Shown in pieces: positions 34,511 to 47,005 of a DNA stretch of 64,000 nucleotides. Within the stretch, counting starts at the first letter, position 1; each line of letters starts with the position of its first letter. The stretch spans positions 2,165,779-2,229,778 of the forward strand of contig JADCRB010000057.1 of NCBI GenBank assembly GCA_021464245.1, given 5' to 3'. This stretch comes from Carallia brachiata. Taxonomy: Eukaryota > Streptophyta > Magnoliopsida > Malpighiales > Rhizophoraceae. The notes beneath the pieces are model-generated. The model did no database searches, was not told the DNA's origin, and saw nothing but the letters and a program-made list of their open reading frames with translations. The translations under genes were made by a program, and so were the position numbers.

Positions 34511-35899
34511 TTCTGTTATTTCTTTTATCGTGTGTTTAGAGGGAGAGGAAATCTGTGGAAAAAAAAAGAGAAAAAAAAAGTGATATAGAAAATAAGTTAT
34601 TTAGATAAGTAGAGAAAGTATAAAGAAATAAAGTCTAAAAAAAGAAAAATAAATAGTAATTTTGTGAGAAAAAAGTGAGAAGAAAAATAAATTATTCAGT
34701 GAAGAAAGCATAGAGAAAAGTGATGAAAAATTGATAGAATAATCATTATAATAATAATTAAAAAAATAATTTTTTTCCTACACAGGGAAAGTAAAACAAA
34801 CAGGCCATAGAGATGTAATTTTGTATTAAAGTAAGTGTAATATCAATCGGAGATAAAATTGAATGTCTAACATTTATATTGGTATAAACTTGATTTTTGT
34901 GATCCTACTAATACCTCAATTAGGAGTAACCAAACATGTAAATGGCAAAAATGGAGAGAGAGTACCGTCTAGACTAACTTGACAATCTTTACCTAAAATA
35001 ATATTTGAAATAATTAGATGTTATCTTAATCTTATTTTATAGTAAAATGGAATGATAAAAAAATTTATGTAACTGATAACAAATATTTTTAACATTGATT
35101 AAAAATTTATTGCTGCTGTTTTTGACTTAGTTTTCAAATCCGGATCCGACCATTGATCCAAATTTCTAAATTCAAGAGAATTTGACCCGCCATTAATCTG
35201 TTCTAAAGATCTGAAGCTCATTATACTGAAGTAAATGATTGTTGTAACACCATGTTACTTAAGTATAAGATTTTAAAAACTAAACCAATCATTTAATAGA
35301 GAAACTCGAGTTAAACTAAAGTTGAATTGGTAGAACTGATATTTAATAATGAATATATATTTATTAAATTAGCAACAAAACAAATAAAAATAGCATTTAA
35401 ACATGACATATTTGGTCTAAAAATCATTTTCAATGATTAAATATTAATATTTTTATACAAAAATATAAACAAAAATATTAAAAGACTTGAGTGTATATTA
35501 ATTTTTAATTTCTAATGACTAAAATACAAATTTAGATAAAATTTAGGACTTAATTATGATGTTAAAAAATTTCTTTACTTCAGTTTATGATAATCTAATA
35601 TTGATGCGTTTTTAGCCATTTAATAATATGTTTTCTGGTTCCCAGAACAGGACTCACACCAGTGCCAAAAGCCTTGTGTTTGTTAGAATAACTAGAAAAT
35701 TTGTTGAAATTATATTATTTTCATTATAGTTTCTCACCAAATCAAAGTTTCTTTTCGTTTTCTTGACAACTGTTGCACTTTCATCTTATTTTCAAAATTT
35801 CTAATTAGATCCTGACACTTGTACATATTCGTTTATGTGGTCGGTTGATATGCATCAATAAATACAAAATATAGTTTTGCGGAACCGACAAAATGTGAA

Positions 35900-36435
35900 G
35901 ATAATTGATCTTAATTAGTATTTAATAGTTATATAAAATTATTTATTGTTTGAATCAAGTAACTAAATTACTTTATTTTTTTTAAATAAGTGATTTTTTT
36001 ATATTTTAATGAGTTATTTAACCAAAATTAAACTTAAACAAATATTTATGCTTGCACGACAAAAAACATTTTCAACACATTTTGAATAGTTAAATGAATT
36101 GAACTCCCTCTAATAAGTAAGTAATTGATCTTAATTAGCATTTATTAGTTACATATAACCTTTTATTGCATTAATAATGTGATTAAATCACTTCATTTTT
36201 TACAATTAAGTTATTTTTTTTTATTTAATGAGTAATTTGACCTATATTGAACATAAATAAAGTACCAATTTCTACACAAATTACTAATTTTAATGTAAAA
36301 TACATTTCTAACACTTATTGAAGAGTCAAATGCATTGAATCTCATCTAATAAATGAGTAATTGATCTTGATTAACATTTATTAATTGCATAAATCAGTTT
36401 TTACATGAATAAAAGAATTAAATTACCCCATTTCT
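35900..36435. repeat. Diverged tandem repeat, three units of about 220-236 bp
   Basis: The phrase TAATTGATCTTAATTAG starts units at 35902 and 36122, and a variant starts one at 36358. Each unit also carries the matching AATGAGTAATTTGACC-like and AGTTAAATGAATTGAACTC-like phrases in the same order. The third unit is incomplete. Confidence 0.65.
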
Positions 36436-37137
36436 TTTTTTTTATTTCAAAAGAGGGGAAAACCCTGTTACATAAAAATAGCTCACAGCAGTGCCACACC
36501 ACAAGCATCTTCTTGCAGTAAAGACAACACTCCCAGAGGTGGTCCAGAAAGAACTAATAATTGAAATGCAAGGTCCAAAGCATTAGCAGCTAAGAAGTCG
36601 GTGACTCTGTTCCTTTCCCTATATGTATGCTGCAACCGAACTTCCTAATTCTGGCTCAGCAGCTTTTGGAACTATTGTGAAGAATTATAATCCCCCAGTA
36701 ATTGTTCCTATTTCTTGTTAGCATCAACTAACAAGTCATAACCTGAAGTGTATTTGTTAGCTTTTGAAATATCAGGTGGCTTTTTGTTATTTTGTATTAT
36801 AGACATTATATAACATCATGGTGACAAATGCTGACTTGTTTTAGTTGTCCTAAAGGTCATTTTTCATAATTATTCAACAAACATCAGCTTAACCAAATGT
36901 TACAATTTTATATTATCACAGCAACTAATAAATAATAATAATTAGTAATTAGCGTCAGTGTTACAGACAAACCAAATATGCCTTTAGTTACATGGACAAC
37001 GTTGAAGATTGAAGATCACAAGGGCAAGGGGGTTGCGAAATTCTGGAGATTCGGAACCGACAGCGAAGATGGTCGCACTGTCCCTTCCTGTTCATTTTTG
37101 AATTGCTTATGACTGTCAAACATTACCAATTGCTATA

Positions 37138-37598
37138 CGGATAAATATTTTTTTAATTTTTTAAATTTTTTTATATTTGAGTGTAAACCTTTTAATTTTC
37201 TACCAAATCAGTCCCTCTGTTTATCAAAAGTAATTAATTTATTAAAAAATGATTTTAATTTTACAAAAAATTATTTTAAAAAAGATTAAATATATAAATT
37301 GAATGTCTTTTCTATCAAAAATATGCATGTTACCTATTTAATTCGTATATTTGTTAATTAAAAAAATATTTAATATGTATATTTTGTTGGTGAAAAAATA
37401 TTTAATTCATATATTTAACCTTTTTTAAATGAATTTTATTAAGTTAAACTCATTTATTAATAAATTGACCATTTTTTGTAACTTGAATGACTGATATAGT
37501 AAAAAATTAAAAAGTTTAGGACTCAAATGAAATATCAAAAAAGTTTAGACTCAAACGTAAAAAAAATTTAAAAGTTTAAGAAAAAAAATACTTATCCG
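37138..37598. mobile_element. MULE-like foldback element with 9-bp TSD
   Basis: A 461-bp element starting CGGATAAATATTTT and ending AAAATACTTATCCG. It has long inverted arms related to the 31343-31847 element (AAATCAGTCCCTCTGTTTA block). ATTGCTATA flanks both ends exactly (37129-37137 and 37599-37607). The copy at 48236-48715 shares most of its interior. Confidence 0.85.
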
Positions 37599-39234
37599 AT
37601 TGCTATACCCCATATATTATTGGTCCTCTAAGGAATCAGTAACCCGTCAATGAATGAATGGGTAAAAAATCAGAGAGTCGCAACCAGGGGCAGATCTATG
37701 AATTTTTTAGTGGGGCAATTGCCTCTACTGAAACATGCACACAAGTTTATATATTAATCAAAATATTTAATTGCTCTCACTAATTTGAAAAATTAAAAAA
37801 AGAGCAATTCTTTAGTGCAGTTTCATGAACATATTAAATATTCTTCCAACCATCTAAATTATATATATATTTTTTATCAATGGTTAGGAGAGTTCCGTTA
37901 AAGACTAAAGAGAGGAGAATGAACTATTAGGTAAAGATTCGAACCCCACTTGACCAATTAAAACAAGCATGCTCCAGTCGCTTGTGCAAAACTCATAGTT
38001 CACTGATAAAGTTTTTAGATTTGCGCCCAATTGGAATTCTTTCTTTGATGGCCCCACCATAATGAATTGACGGCCCACATGGACCTAACAAAATATCTCT
38101 GCTTTTTCTTACCTCCTCTTCCTCGCCGGGTGGCTTTAGGCATAAATCATTTTTCTGTGCACGTTTGGCCTTTCGTAAATTATAAGAAATTTTGTAAAGT
38201 CCAAAGTAACAAAATTTCTAGAGATTCAGAATTTTTTACCAGATTTTTTAGTATCCTTCCATATTTTCGAGGTTTTCCATTTTGCTTTCTTTTGCAACTT
38301 TTCAATTTTTTAGAACTTTCATAATTTTATGAATTTTTAAAAATTTTTCTTTTTTTTTTTACTTTTTTATAATTTCAAAAAAATTTTAACTTTATTAGAA
38401 TTTTTTAAAATTTTCAGACTTTATTTTTTTTGGGATTTTTTTTTATTTTTTATTTTTAATCTTTTAAAAACATTACACCATCAAATGACGTGACATTTGA
38501 CGTGTACATCTGATGTGGCTTAGATAAACGGAGTTTGAACGAAAACAGCCAAAACTTATCAAGGGTAAACAATAGCATCAATTTTATCAAAATAAAATAA
38601 TAAAAATAAAATGCCTGAAATTTACAAAAAGATCAAACGTGGAACACCGAAAAATAATTTATGCCAATTTTTAACACCCCGTCGTTTGGTATTAGTACGA
38701 AACGAGATGAAGTTTTATCAACCACATTGTGTTTTCAAATGGCTACTATGTAACTATTAACTATTTTGGAGTTCATAAAAAGAAGAAATTAATTATTTCT
38801 ACATATGCTATTTCACAGTAAAATAAATATAACACCGATTAAAAACAAATTTGCATTCATTTGAACTTACTACTTATAAACACTCCAATAAAGATAAGTG
38901 ACCAAATCCATTTAGATACAAAAAAGAAAGAATATTCTCAACCAAAAAAAAAAAAAGAAAAGAGGGAGGAAAACAAAATTCATCCTATGCTAACTTGGGA
39001 TTTGGGATTTGGGAAAAAAAAAAAACTTGGGATTTAGGAATCTTCATTTAAAGAGATCATCGTAATTATAATTCTTAATGAAACAGACTTGGAAAACAAA
39101 ATTCATATAACTCTAGTTAAATTAAGAATTAATTATTATTATTATTCTGTTCAAAAAAGATTATTTATTATTATTATTGTTAATCCGTGCAGCCGATCAG
39201 CACAATAAACTCCAGTAAATGATCGCTGTAAACC

Positions 39235-39441
39235 ATGTCACCCATGTTGGACATGGCCGGGTCGCCCCGAAACAGCTTTCTTCGATTTAAGACACGGCTG
39301 GCAGACCCACCTCCGTCCAACGGTGGAGTTATCGGGCTACAGTCTTTGCAGTCTAATTATAACAATGGTTTTCCCTGCTTTTCACTTTCCTTGTCCCCTA
39401 TACAGCCTCAAGAAGGGGAAAATGGGCATTCAATAGTTTAA
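39235..39441 (+). CDS. Unrecognised small open frame, doubtful
   Basis: A 68-codon ATG frame in a locally less AT-rich stretch. It is rich in Ser, Pro, Asn and Leu (MSPMLDMAGSPRNSFLRFK...). No domain, signal peptide or family is recognisable. It could be a small gene, a first exon, a remnant or chance. The local rise in GC is the only positive sign. Confidence 0.15.
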   Translation: MSPMLDMAGSPRNSFLRFKTRLADPPPSNGGVIGLQSLQSNYNNGFPCFSLSLSPIQPQEGENGHSIV

Positions 39442-40232
39442 TGTTCTTTTGAAGTCAATTAGACAACCCACTTGCCAATCATTTAGGTTATTTGTGTCAC
39501 CACTAGGTTTTTTTTTTTTTTGGTCCGACAAAAATGGGAAAACATAAATGACACTCTACAATCCTGTTAGCGAGAATTACGCCGCATTCACCACATGTAG
39601 TAGGCAAAAGTCACTACACTAAACCAAAGGAGGAGTAAACTCCCAGATGCCCAACAAGGATCGTCAAGCCAATCCACAACCGCATGGGCGTAGAAGACGC
39701 AAATATAATGGAAATGAAATGAATACTACCAAAAGAACACATTTACCTTGCACAAACAGCTAAGTGAAGACAAGTGTCTGCCACCACCACCACCACCTCA
39801 CCACCACCAGAGGTCTTCAAAAACTACAATAGGGAACAACACCACAGGTCAACATTCCAACATGCCCACACCTTTTCTTGGGCCATTCTATTAAAGGAGC
39901 TTTCTTCCTGGCTACAAACAACAATGCTCTATGCGTAGTACACCCACCAGCATCTCTATCTTGACAAGTTCACCGGCTCTATTTGCTATCAAACATTTAC
40001 ATAAAGAAAAAGCGAATATGCGTGAAGGAGAAAACATCCAAGAACACCATCCAGCCGTCCAGCCGCCTCATCCGTACTTTCCCACAGCAAGACGTGTTGC
40101 TGGTCAGAGCTCAATCCGTGATAATCAATCATATGGAACAAACCCCTTCCTCTCCTCCTCTTGTATCATAAACCAACTGGTAGAATACTAATCTTGCATC
40201 TCTGGAATCTTTTCGGCGTCACTTTTCTTCAT

Positions 40233-43200
40233 TTATGTTCCCGCAAGGTGCAAAAAATTTAGCCCCATTTGCCGTTTCACGTGATCTGGTATTAACTTGC
40301 TTACAAGCTCAGGAGAAGCCCCATTTAACTGCAACCACAAACACTTCAATTATTCTATGAAAAAAAGCAGTTAATTTAACAATTATATACAAGGTGACAA
40401 TTCATTTCGAGTGAATTAGTCGATAAATTGTGGAACAGTAAACGACACAATTACAGAGGCCAGAAAAAGGTACAAAGGGCATGCAGTCACAGAGTATTCA
40501 GACAATTAAAAGCATCAAGACGATTTACAAAATGATACCTCATTCTGGTAGTGAACATGCAAACTCAGGCTAAACTCAAATAAAGCTAGGACATTAGTAA
40601 ACATACTTCTTGTTTAAAGTTGAAGAGCGGCGGCAATGGGCGACCATTTGGCAGGCGACAATTGGGTTCACGGAGCTCATCAAAGAAAGGATGAGCACAT
40701 GCTTCCAACTGAGACCAAGAGCAAATTCTTGTTAGACAGGACACCTTTTCAACAGATTCAAAGAGAAGTAACTCTACACTCAATACACATACACAAACTA
40801 ACATGGACAGATTACTAATGGGGTCAAATAAAATGCAGTTAAGTATTGACATGTCAACCTATTGACCAACTATATGCATTCAAGTAATCGATATCAACGG
40901 TAGACAAAGGATGAAAAACAACAGGAAAGAAATCAAAAACAAGACAAGGGCGTGGAGGGAGGAAGTTGAACACACCGCTGTGCAACGAAGACTTGGTGAG
41001 TATTGCAGCAGACGAGAGGCCAGATCAATTGCTTCTGGAGGCATCCTTTTGTGGAAAACCTAAGCCCAAGAATAATCAAATGATATCAGTATCTGCTTCA
41101 GAATTTACTCAAATATAGAAGGAAGAATTAATGCAAAACCTTGTGCCAAGGGTGTGCTTTTATCTGCGGAAATCTAAAATCAGTATAATTTGGGTTCATG
41201 CAGCGAATTTCCTCTCGAGTTGGAGTGCCAAGAACCTGTAAGACAGTACATAATCTGGTTACTCATGATCCAGTGAGTTGTAGTATTTAAGCACTAAAAA
41301 GTAAACCGTACCTTAATAATCTCCACAAGCTGATCCACTGCATTTTCTCCAGGAAATAGTGGCTATAAGAAATGTCAGAATAGTCAACTATTTGCAAAAC
41401 ACATAACATCTAATATTGACACTTTCAGAAAGAGCAATCCTAAAACAATAGAACTTATTAAAAGGAAAAAAATATGGTGGAGGAAATGCTGACTTGGCCT
41501 AAGAGAAGCTCGGCAAGGACACAACCAGCTGACCATATATCAATCGAGGTCGTGTACTCTGTGGCACCAAATATAAGCTCCGGAGCTCGATAGAATCGTG
41601 AACAGATGTAAGATATGTTCGCTTCACCTTTGATCTGATAAGAAATGCACTCAATGTCAAAGTGTGGAGCATTTCAATAACAAAAAGAGAAGCAAAACAA
41701 CATCTCAAATTATCCACAACCTAATGCATCCTACAAAGAAATAAAACATCGATATTAAAGTTTCCTATCAACACGATGCACTTGCATGAAAAAAAAATAA
41801 CATCTTTAACAAAGCACAGGAAAGACTGCTTAACAATGGACTTGTGCAAAGGCACGGAAAATGAAAGCCACAGTAAGGCAATATTGACATCAAGCTAAAA
41901 TGCTTGTTTCAGTCAACCAAACAGATTTCAGAAATAGATAAATGCACTAGGATGGGCCCCCAATTTAGAAATAAAATCATAATGCTAAGACAACACTGCC
42001 ATTCAACCAGGCACATAAAATATCAAGCAAACCACAAGGCATTGCATCAGGAGCCTTGGCATTGATACAGCTAATTATTAAGCTTTGCAAGTATCATCAG
42101 CATAAGGCAAATGATTGAAGGTGGGTTGATAAACATTTTGCTAAGAGACAGGTTAATTTCCTAAAAACATATTCTTAGTCCAATGAAATAAAAAGAATAG
42201 TGCATATTAGGATAAGAGAGTAAACATACTAGCACTTTAGCACTTCCAAAATCACAAAGCTTAACCTGATGTGTTAGAGGATCAACCTGCAGACAGCAAA
42301 TTATAACTTCAGAGCTCACAGAAAAACTGTCACTCAACTAGCAGTTAAACATTTATCGAAGAAGCGTACCAGAATATTTTGAGGCTTCAAATCACGGTGA
42401 CAGACTCCAGGAACAGTGTGGATGTATGCCAGACCCCTGAAAATCTGAAGATATCCTACAATTAGAATTGCGAGAATCTGAAAAAACAGTCATACATCAA
42501 TAGGAGATTTATGCATACCTGATACATGTAAAGTTTCACATAAATGAGAGGCATTGCCTGTTTTGCATTGCTATAATGCTTCAAAACCCGATACATGCTC
42601 TCAGGTACATACTCCATCACCAAGTTTAGAAAGAGCTCATTGTTGTTTGTTGTAGAAAAGAAACAATGCTTCAAGGAGATCACATTAGGATGATCCATTA
42701 CACGCATTAACTGCAATTCACGGTTCTTGTATCTCTTGTCCTGCAAAACCTTTTTTATCGCCACTGTCTCCCCAGTCTCCAAGCATTTAGCCTGAAAAAA
42801 AAAGATATATGAGCTCCAGAGGTGGTACAAAATAAAAGAAAAAACAAAATCACAGATCTCACATCTACAAACCTGGAAAACTATACCAAATGACCCAGTC
42901 CCCACAACGCGCTCTGCCATGTAACTTATAGTCTGGGAGAAACAAGGCACAAAAGGAAAAGTAAACCATGGATTAGCTACCCAAATCTTCTGAACCCTTT
43001 AGTATGCTTAAAATCACTTTATGCCAAACACACAAACATAAAATAAACGTCATTGGCAAAGACGGCTACCTGCTTTGGCTCTCCATTTTTACCTCCAATT
43101 GTGGTGGATATAATGTGACCGGTGACCGGATCATTACCGTCAACCACCCGGGCAGTCATTTCCTACAAAACAAATTAAGATCAGGATGTTTTTGCACACT

Positions 43201-44155
43201 TCCCTTTATCACGAGGAGCAGGAATTGCAGGAAGGCACACTAGTATAGTATTACAACACTACGAATCTATTATTCTATTAGCAGCCAAGCAAGAGTAATT
43301 GCACAGAAGGAAAGAGAAAAAATAAGCTGTCATCGAAGACAGCCATGGAAGTGAAATAAAGAGGTGAATAGAAGGAAGTGTAGAAAGCCAATAAAGGGAA
43401 CTGTACAAGGCCAGGAAACTAATATTGACTTTGAATTCTGTATGGTATTTATATTACTAAGTCATCCATGCAAAGTTAGGTGAAGCCTAGAAATTTAGAT
43501 GAAACCCAACTCAAAGATGAGATCAAAATGTTTACCAAAAACCATCTCATCCAGATAAAAAAGGAAAGGAAAAAGAATGATCTAAAATCAGTTTCCCTAA
43601 GCACAAGGCAGAGATCAGAAGATAACAAGAACAAAAAACCCCATAAAAGAATAATTGAGCTCTGAGTAAAGAGGAGAGAGAGAGAGAGAGATCGTAGAAC
43701 AGAACAAAGAAAGAAAGAAAAAGAATGAACTTGTGGTCTTCCTATGAGCTCACGAAGCCAGATCCCGTGTAATAGAACTAAAACAGCACACAATTATCTG
43801 CCTCAAGCACAAAAAATTGCAGGAAATTGAAAAAAAAAATAAAAAATTCCAAAGCTTACAAAACTACACAAATATTTGCCTATCCTGGTAATAAACAACA
43901 AAAAGATGTTGGCTTGCCAACTAGAAAGGCAAAACAACAAAAAAAAAAAAAAACACATCCTAACTAAATGTAAAAAACTAAAAAGAACCAACATTTCAAC
44001 AAATCTTAAGAGAAAGACAAGGGAATTAAACAAAGATCAAAACTTTTCCAAGAAACTGCAAGAATTTTCCGGGAAAACTTGGAAAAAAATGAGAAGGGCA
44101 AAAAAAAAAGAGTGAGAAAAAGGAAGAAGAAAAATTGTACCTTATCCTCAGCCAT
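40233..44155 (-). CDS. BIN2: GSK3/SHAGGY-like kinase, clade II (BIN2-type)
   Basis: Twelve exons: 44141-44155, 43070-43162, 42873-42932, 42519-42791, 42370-42444, 42230-42286, 41494-41634, 41312-41362, 41140-41235, 40976-41059, 40607-40708, 40233-40328. Together they are 1143 nt and 380 residues, the length of Arabidopsis BIN2. Key residues fall at BIN2 numbering: ATP-binding K69 (VAIKK), activation-loop Tyr200 ([17 protein letters not shown]) and E263 in the TREE motif, the site of the bin2-1 allele. Also present are [18 protein letters not shown] and DFGSAK. The start is [14 protein letters not shown]. Clade II GSK3s phosphorylate BZR1/BES1 and repress brassinosteroid responses. AtSK21, AtSK22 and AtSK23 are close paralogues, so the symbol means orthologue group; synteny with At4g18710 favours BIN2. 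The 5' leader is CT-rich. Confidence 0.93.
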
Positions 44156-44160
44156 GGATG

Positions 44161-44203
44161 GAGAAAGAGAGAGAAGGAGAAAGAGAGAGAGAGAGAGAGA
44201 GAG
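44161..44203 (-). promoter_or_regulatory. CT-rich tract in the 5' leader of the GSK3 gene
   Basis: GA repeats on the plus strand, read as CT in the gene's sense, begin six bases upstream of the ATG. A second pure GA run lies at about 44351-44373. This matches common plant 5' UTR microsatellites. Function is not shown. Confidence 0.4.
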
Positions 44204-44707
44204 TGGATCTATACAGGGTCTTTGGTCAGTTCTAAGAGATCATTGGGTAGCTATGGAGAAGGAAAGAGAAGGACCCCCAGATGATGAGATGACAGAGAAA
44301 AGAAAACAAAGAGACTGAATAAATGAATGAAGAGAGAGAAAGTAGGAGATAGAGAGAGAGAGAGAGAGAGAGGAAGAAAGAAACAAAGAACAACAAGAGC
44401 ATGTGAATCCAGCTCCACCACCACCCCCCTACCCTTCCCCTTATTCACCTTTTTCTTTTTTGATTGTTTTCCCCTCTCTTTGTCACTCTTCTTTCTTCCT
44501 TTATTATTATTATTATTGTTTTTTTTTACCTGTTGGCTTGGTTTTTGTTTCTTCAAATTTTGTTGGACTACATTGCCCTCCCTTTTCCTGCCTAGTTACG
44601 ACAATGGGCTTTGAACATTTTGGTGGACGGTTGCCGTCATAGTCAAAATCATTATTCTTTTTGTAAAAAAAAAAAAAAATTTACAAATTTGTTAGTCAAC
44701 GTCAATG

Positions 44708-45133
44708 TTGTCAGAATTGAATCGGACTAATCAGTTTAATTGGTTGGATTGATGGTCAGTGGTTTGGTCTGAACCTAAAAATAAGAGGTAATTAGACCAG
44801 TCAAAACGAATGAAAATCAGTAAAAAATCAAATTGGTTGGAAGTCAAATAAAAAAATTTTAAATTATAATTTGACCAAAATATCATTTAAAATTATAATT
44901 TAAACTCTAATTTTAACAAAAAATTTTAATTTAATCCTAAATTTGATTAAAATTTCAATTTAATACTTAAAACTTAAAAAATTAATATTTTATCATTATT
45001 TATAATATTATTTTTTAATTATTTTCATAAATATATATATATTATTAAATACTGATTTAAATACTAGTTCAACTAGTTGAATCTTGACTCACTTATATTT
45101 TCGGTTCTGTGACCAGTTCGATTCTGACAACTT
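44708..45133. repeat. Second AACCGG-family repeat copy
   Basis: Starts TGTTGTCAGAATTGAATCGG and ends CAGTTCGATTCTGACAAC, giving imperfect terminal inverted repeats. The AT-rich interior contains runs such as CAAAATATCATTTAAAATTA that match the 30.8-kb copy. It lies upstream of the GSK3 gene promoter. Confidence 0.6.
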
Positions 45134-45419
45134 TAGTCATAACATTTAGATTAAAACCAGTGTTTGGACTGTCATCCCAAAAGGGATAGATCTATCATTT
45201 AAATGTTATTAGACTCAAATATGATTTTTTTTAAATTGATTATGTTTTTAACGAGTTTGAAATCAACACTGTGCGACGTACAAACAGCCTGACAAGTAAA
45301 GAAGGACATTGTCTAAAAACACAAGCGCTAAAACTTAAACTGAGATCAAATGTGAGGGAAATACTCTAAATTGCTACTAAACTATCGTTTTAGGTAATGT
45401 CAAAATCATATTAATTTAT

Positions 45420-45865
45420 GGGATAACACATTTTTAAATTTTTAATTTTTACAAATTTTTTTAATCGAATCCTATACTTTTTTTAAAAAAATTTCAAATA
45501 AATTCTAAAGGTTTAACTTTTATTCTGTTCGAGTCTATTTTAAACAGAATTTGCTTAACTCCATTATGCATAACTGTTGGTTAATATAATACACAATTAT
45601 AACTCAAAAATAACTTAAAAATTACAAATATACGTAAAATTCCTACTTGAAAAGACACACGCATGTTTTTTTGCCTCTTCTATATTTTATAATTTTATTT
45701 TTGAATTATAATTATTAATCAATCGTTATACATAACGGGTTGACCAAATTTAATGTTAAAAAAGATATGAACAGAATAACAAACTAAAAATTTATAACTC
45801 ATTCAAAAAATTTAAAAAGTATAAGATTTAATTAAAAAAGTGATCTATTCTAGTCATTTTCTTTT
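45420..45865. mobile_element. Foldback element, boundaries uncertain
   Basis: The left arm has AATCGAATCCTATACTTTTT and TTTTATTCTGTTCGAGTC. The right arm carries their imperfect inverted complements (AAAAAGTATAAGATTTAATT; GATATGAACAGAATAAC). The loop is around 45600-45700. No clean target duplication could be fixed. Confidence 0.55.
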
Positions 45866-46924
45866 TCGTCCGTTACAGTTACAACGTTGTTTTTTCCCTT
45901 CCTTTTTTTCATTATTTATCTTTCAACCTACCTTAATTAATGTTGACATACAAAGTTCTTTTTTTTTTTTTCAGATCAAGAAATGAGTTAAATTAGTTTT
46001 ATTACTTGCGTTACAATAAGTCTTCTAAATTAATTAGCACCACAGAACTTTGCAAAAAATCTCACTAAAAACAGAAAGAATGGAGAGCAAAAGGGGAAGA
46101 AAGCTTGTGTTATCGATATCAAGTTATAATTATATTAAAAAAATTAATAGATAAAGCTCAAAATAAGGATTCTTATACGTGGATAATACATCTGAAGCTT
46201 TGTATTGAATGTCTTGTCAATTATCACCACACGGGTCTCTCTCAAAATTAACCCACCTGGAAGTATGACATGGCAGAGAGGATCATATTTGTATATATCT
46301 ATTGATAATATGATAAAGGATTGTCAAGTAGTCGTGTAATAGATTTTTTGAATTCAAATGTTTATATTATTTTATTTTTGTATAATAAAATATATATTTT
46401 AAAATAAATAATTATTTAATTAATTAATCATTTCTCTCTCAAGTAATTGTGTAATAATTTTTTATGATATTCTTTATAAAAAAATTTACTATAATTATTG
46501 AAATTAAAGCCAATTTGTAAACAAATACATATAATGTATAATTTTTTTTAAATATATTTTCTCTTTTGATAACAATCATTACTAATAATTTATTTCATTA
46601 AATGATAAAATGTTTCTAAAAAAAGTGATAATGTGAGTATAAGAAAAATTATTTAAAAAATTAAATAAAAATAATTTTAGTAAATACATTGCAAATGGAT
46701 TGTCAAGGAAATAAAAAAAATCAGTTTCTTGAAAAAAAAAACTGAAGCATTTGGGTTGGGAAGGAAATAAAAAAAAAAAGAAAAAAAATACATTTTTGGA
46801 AAAAAAAAAACACATAGAGAAACAAACCAAAAGAAACTAAAGCATTTTGGGTTGAAGAAATTAAAAAAAAAAACAAAAAAAGAAATTGGTTTTGGGGGAC
46901 AAAAAAAGACACAGAAAAACAAAA

Positions 46925-47005
46925 CAGAGGACTGCGAATGGCTCGAACTTGCAACATGAAGGAATCGAGGGGCAAAAGGACAACTCCCACTAGGCTAAGC
47001 TCGGA
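46925..47005 (-). mobile_element. SINE-like (tRNA-derived) fragment
   Basis: On the minus strand TAGCCTAGTGGGAG resembles an RNA polymerase III A box, and GCAAGTTCGAGCC, about 45 bases downstream, resembles a B box. No full tRNA fold is present. The evidence is only the two boxes and their spacing. Confidence 0.3.

Larger units (their letters stand above)
29800..40232. other. Ten-kilobase repeat-rich intergenic region
   Basis: Very AT-rich. It contains a purine-rich tandem block (30165-30530), an AACCGG-type repeat (30634-31075), three MULE-like foldback elements (31343-31847, 32634-33079, 37138-37598) and a dispersed repeat copy (34270-34510). A three-unit tandem repeat lies at 35900-36435. 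A 69-codon-scale frame at 39235-39441 is the only GC-richer candidate. Sequence from about 39550 to 40232 is mixed composition and probably includes the GSK3 gene 3' UTR. No other gene recognised. Confidence 0.5.

Noticed and set aside
37685..37990. Possible SINE or transposon end (GGGGCAATTGCC, GATTCGAACCCC)
   Set aside because: It has one B-box-like sequence but no convincing A box or boundaries. Evidence is too weak to list as a feature.
39931..40191. Plus-strand frame next to the GSK3 gene
   Set aside because: It is antisense to the probable 3' UTR of the GSK3 gene and has no recognisable motif.
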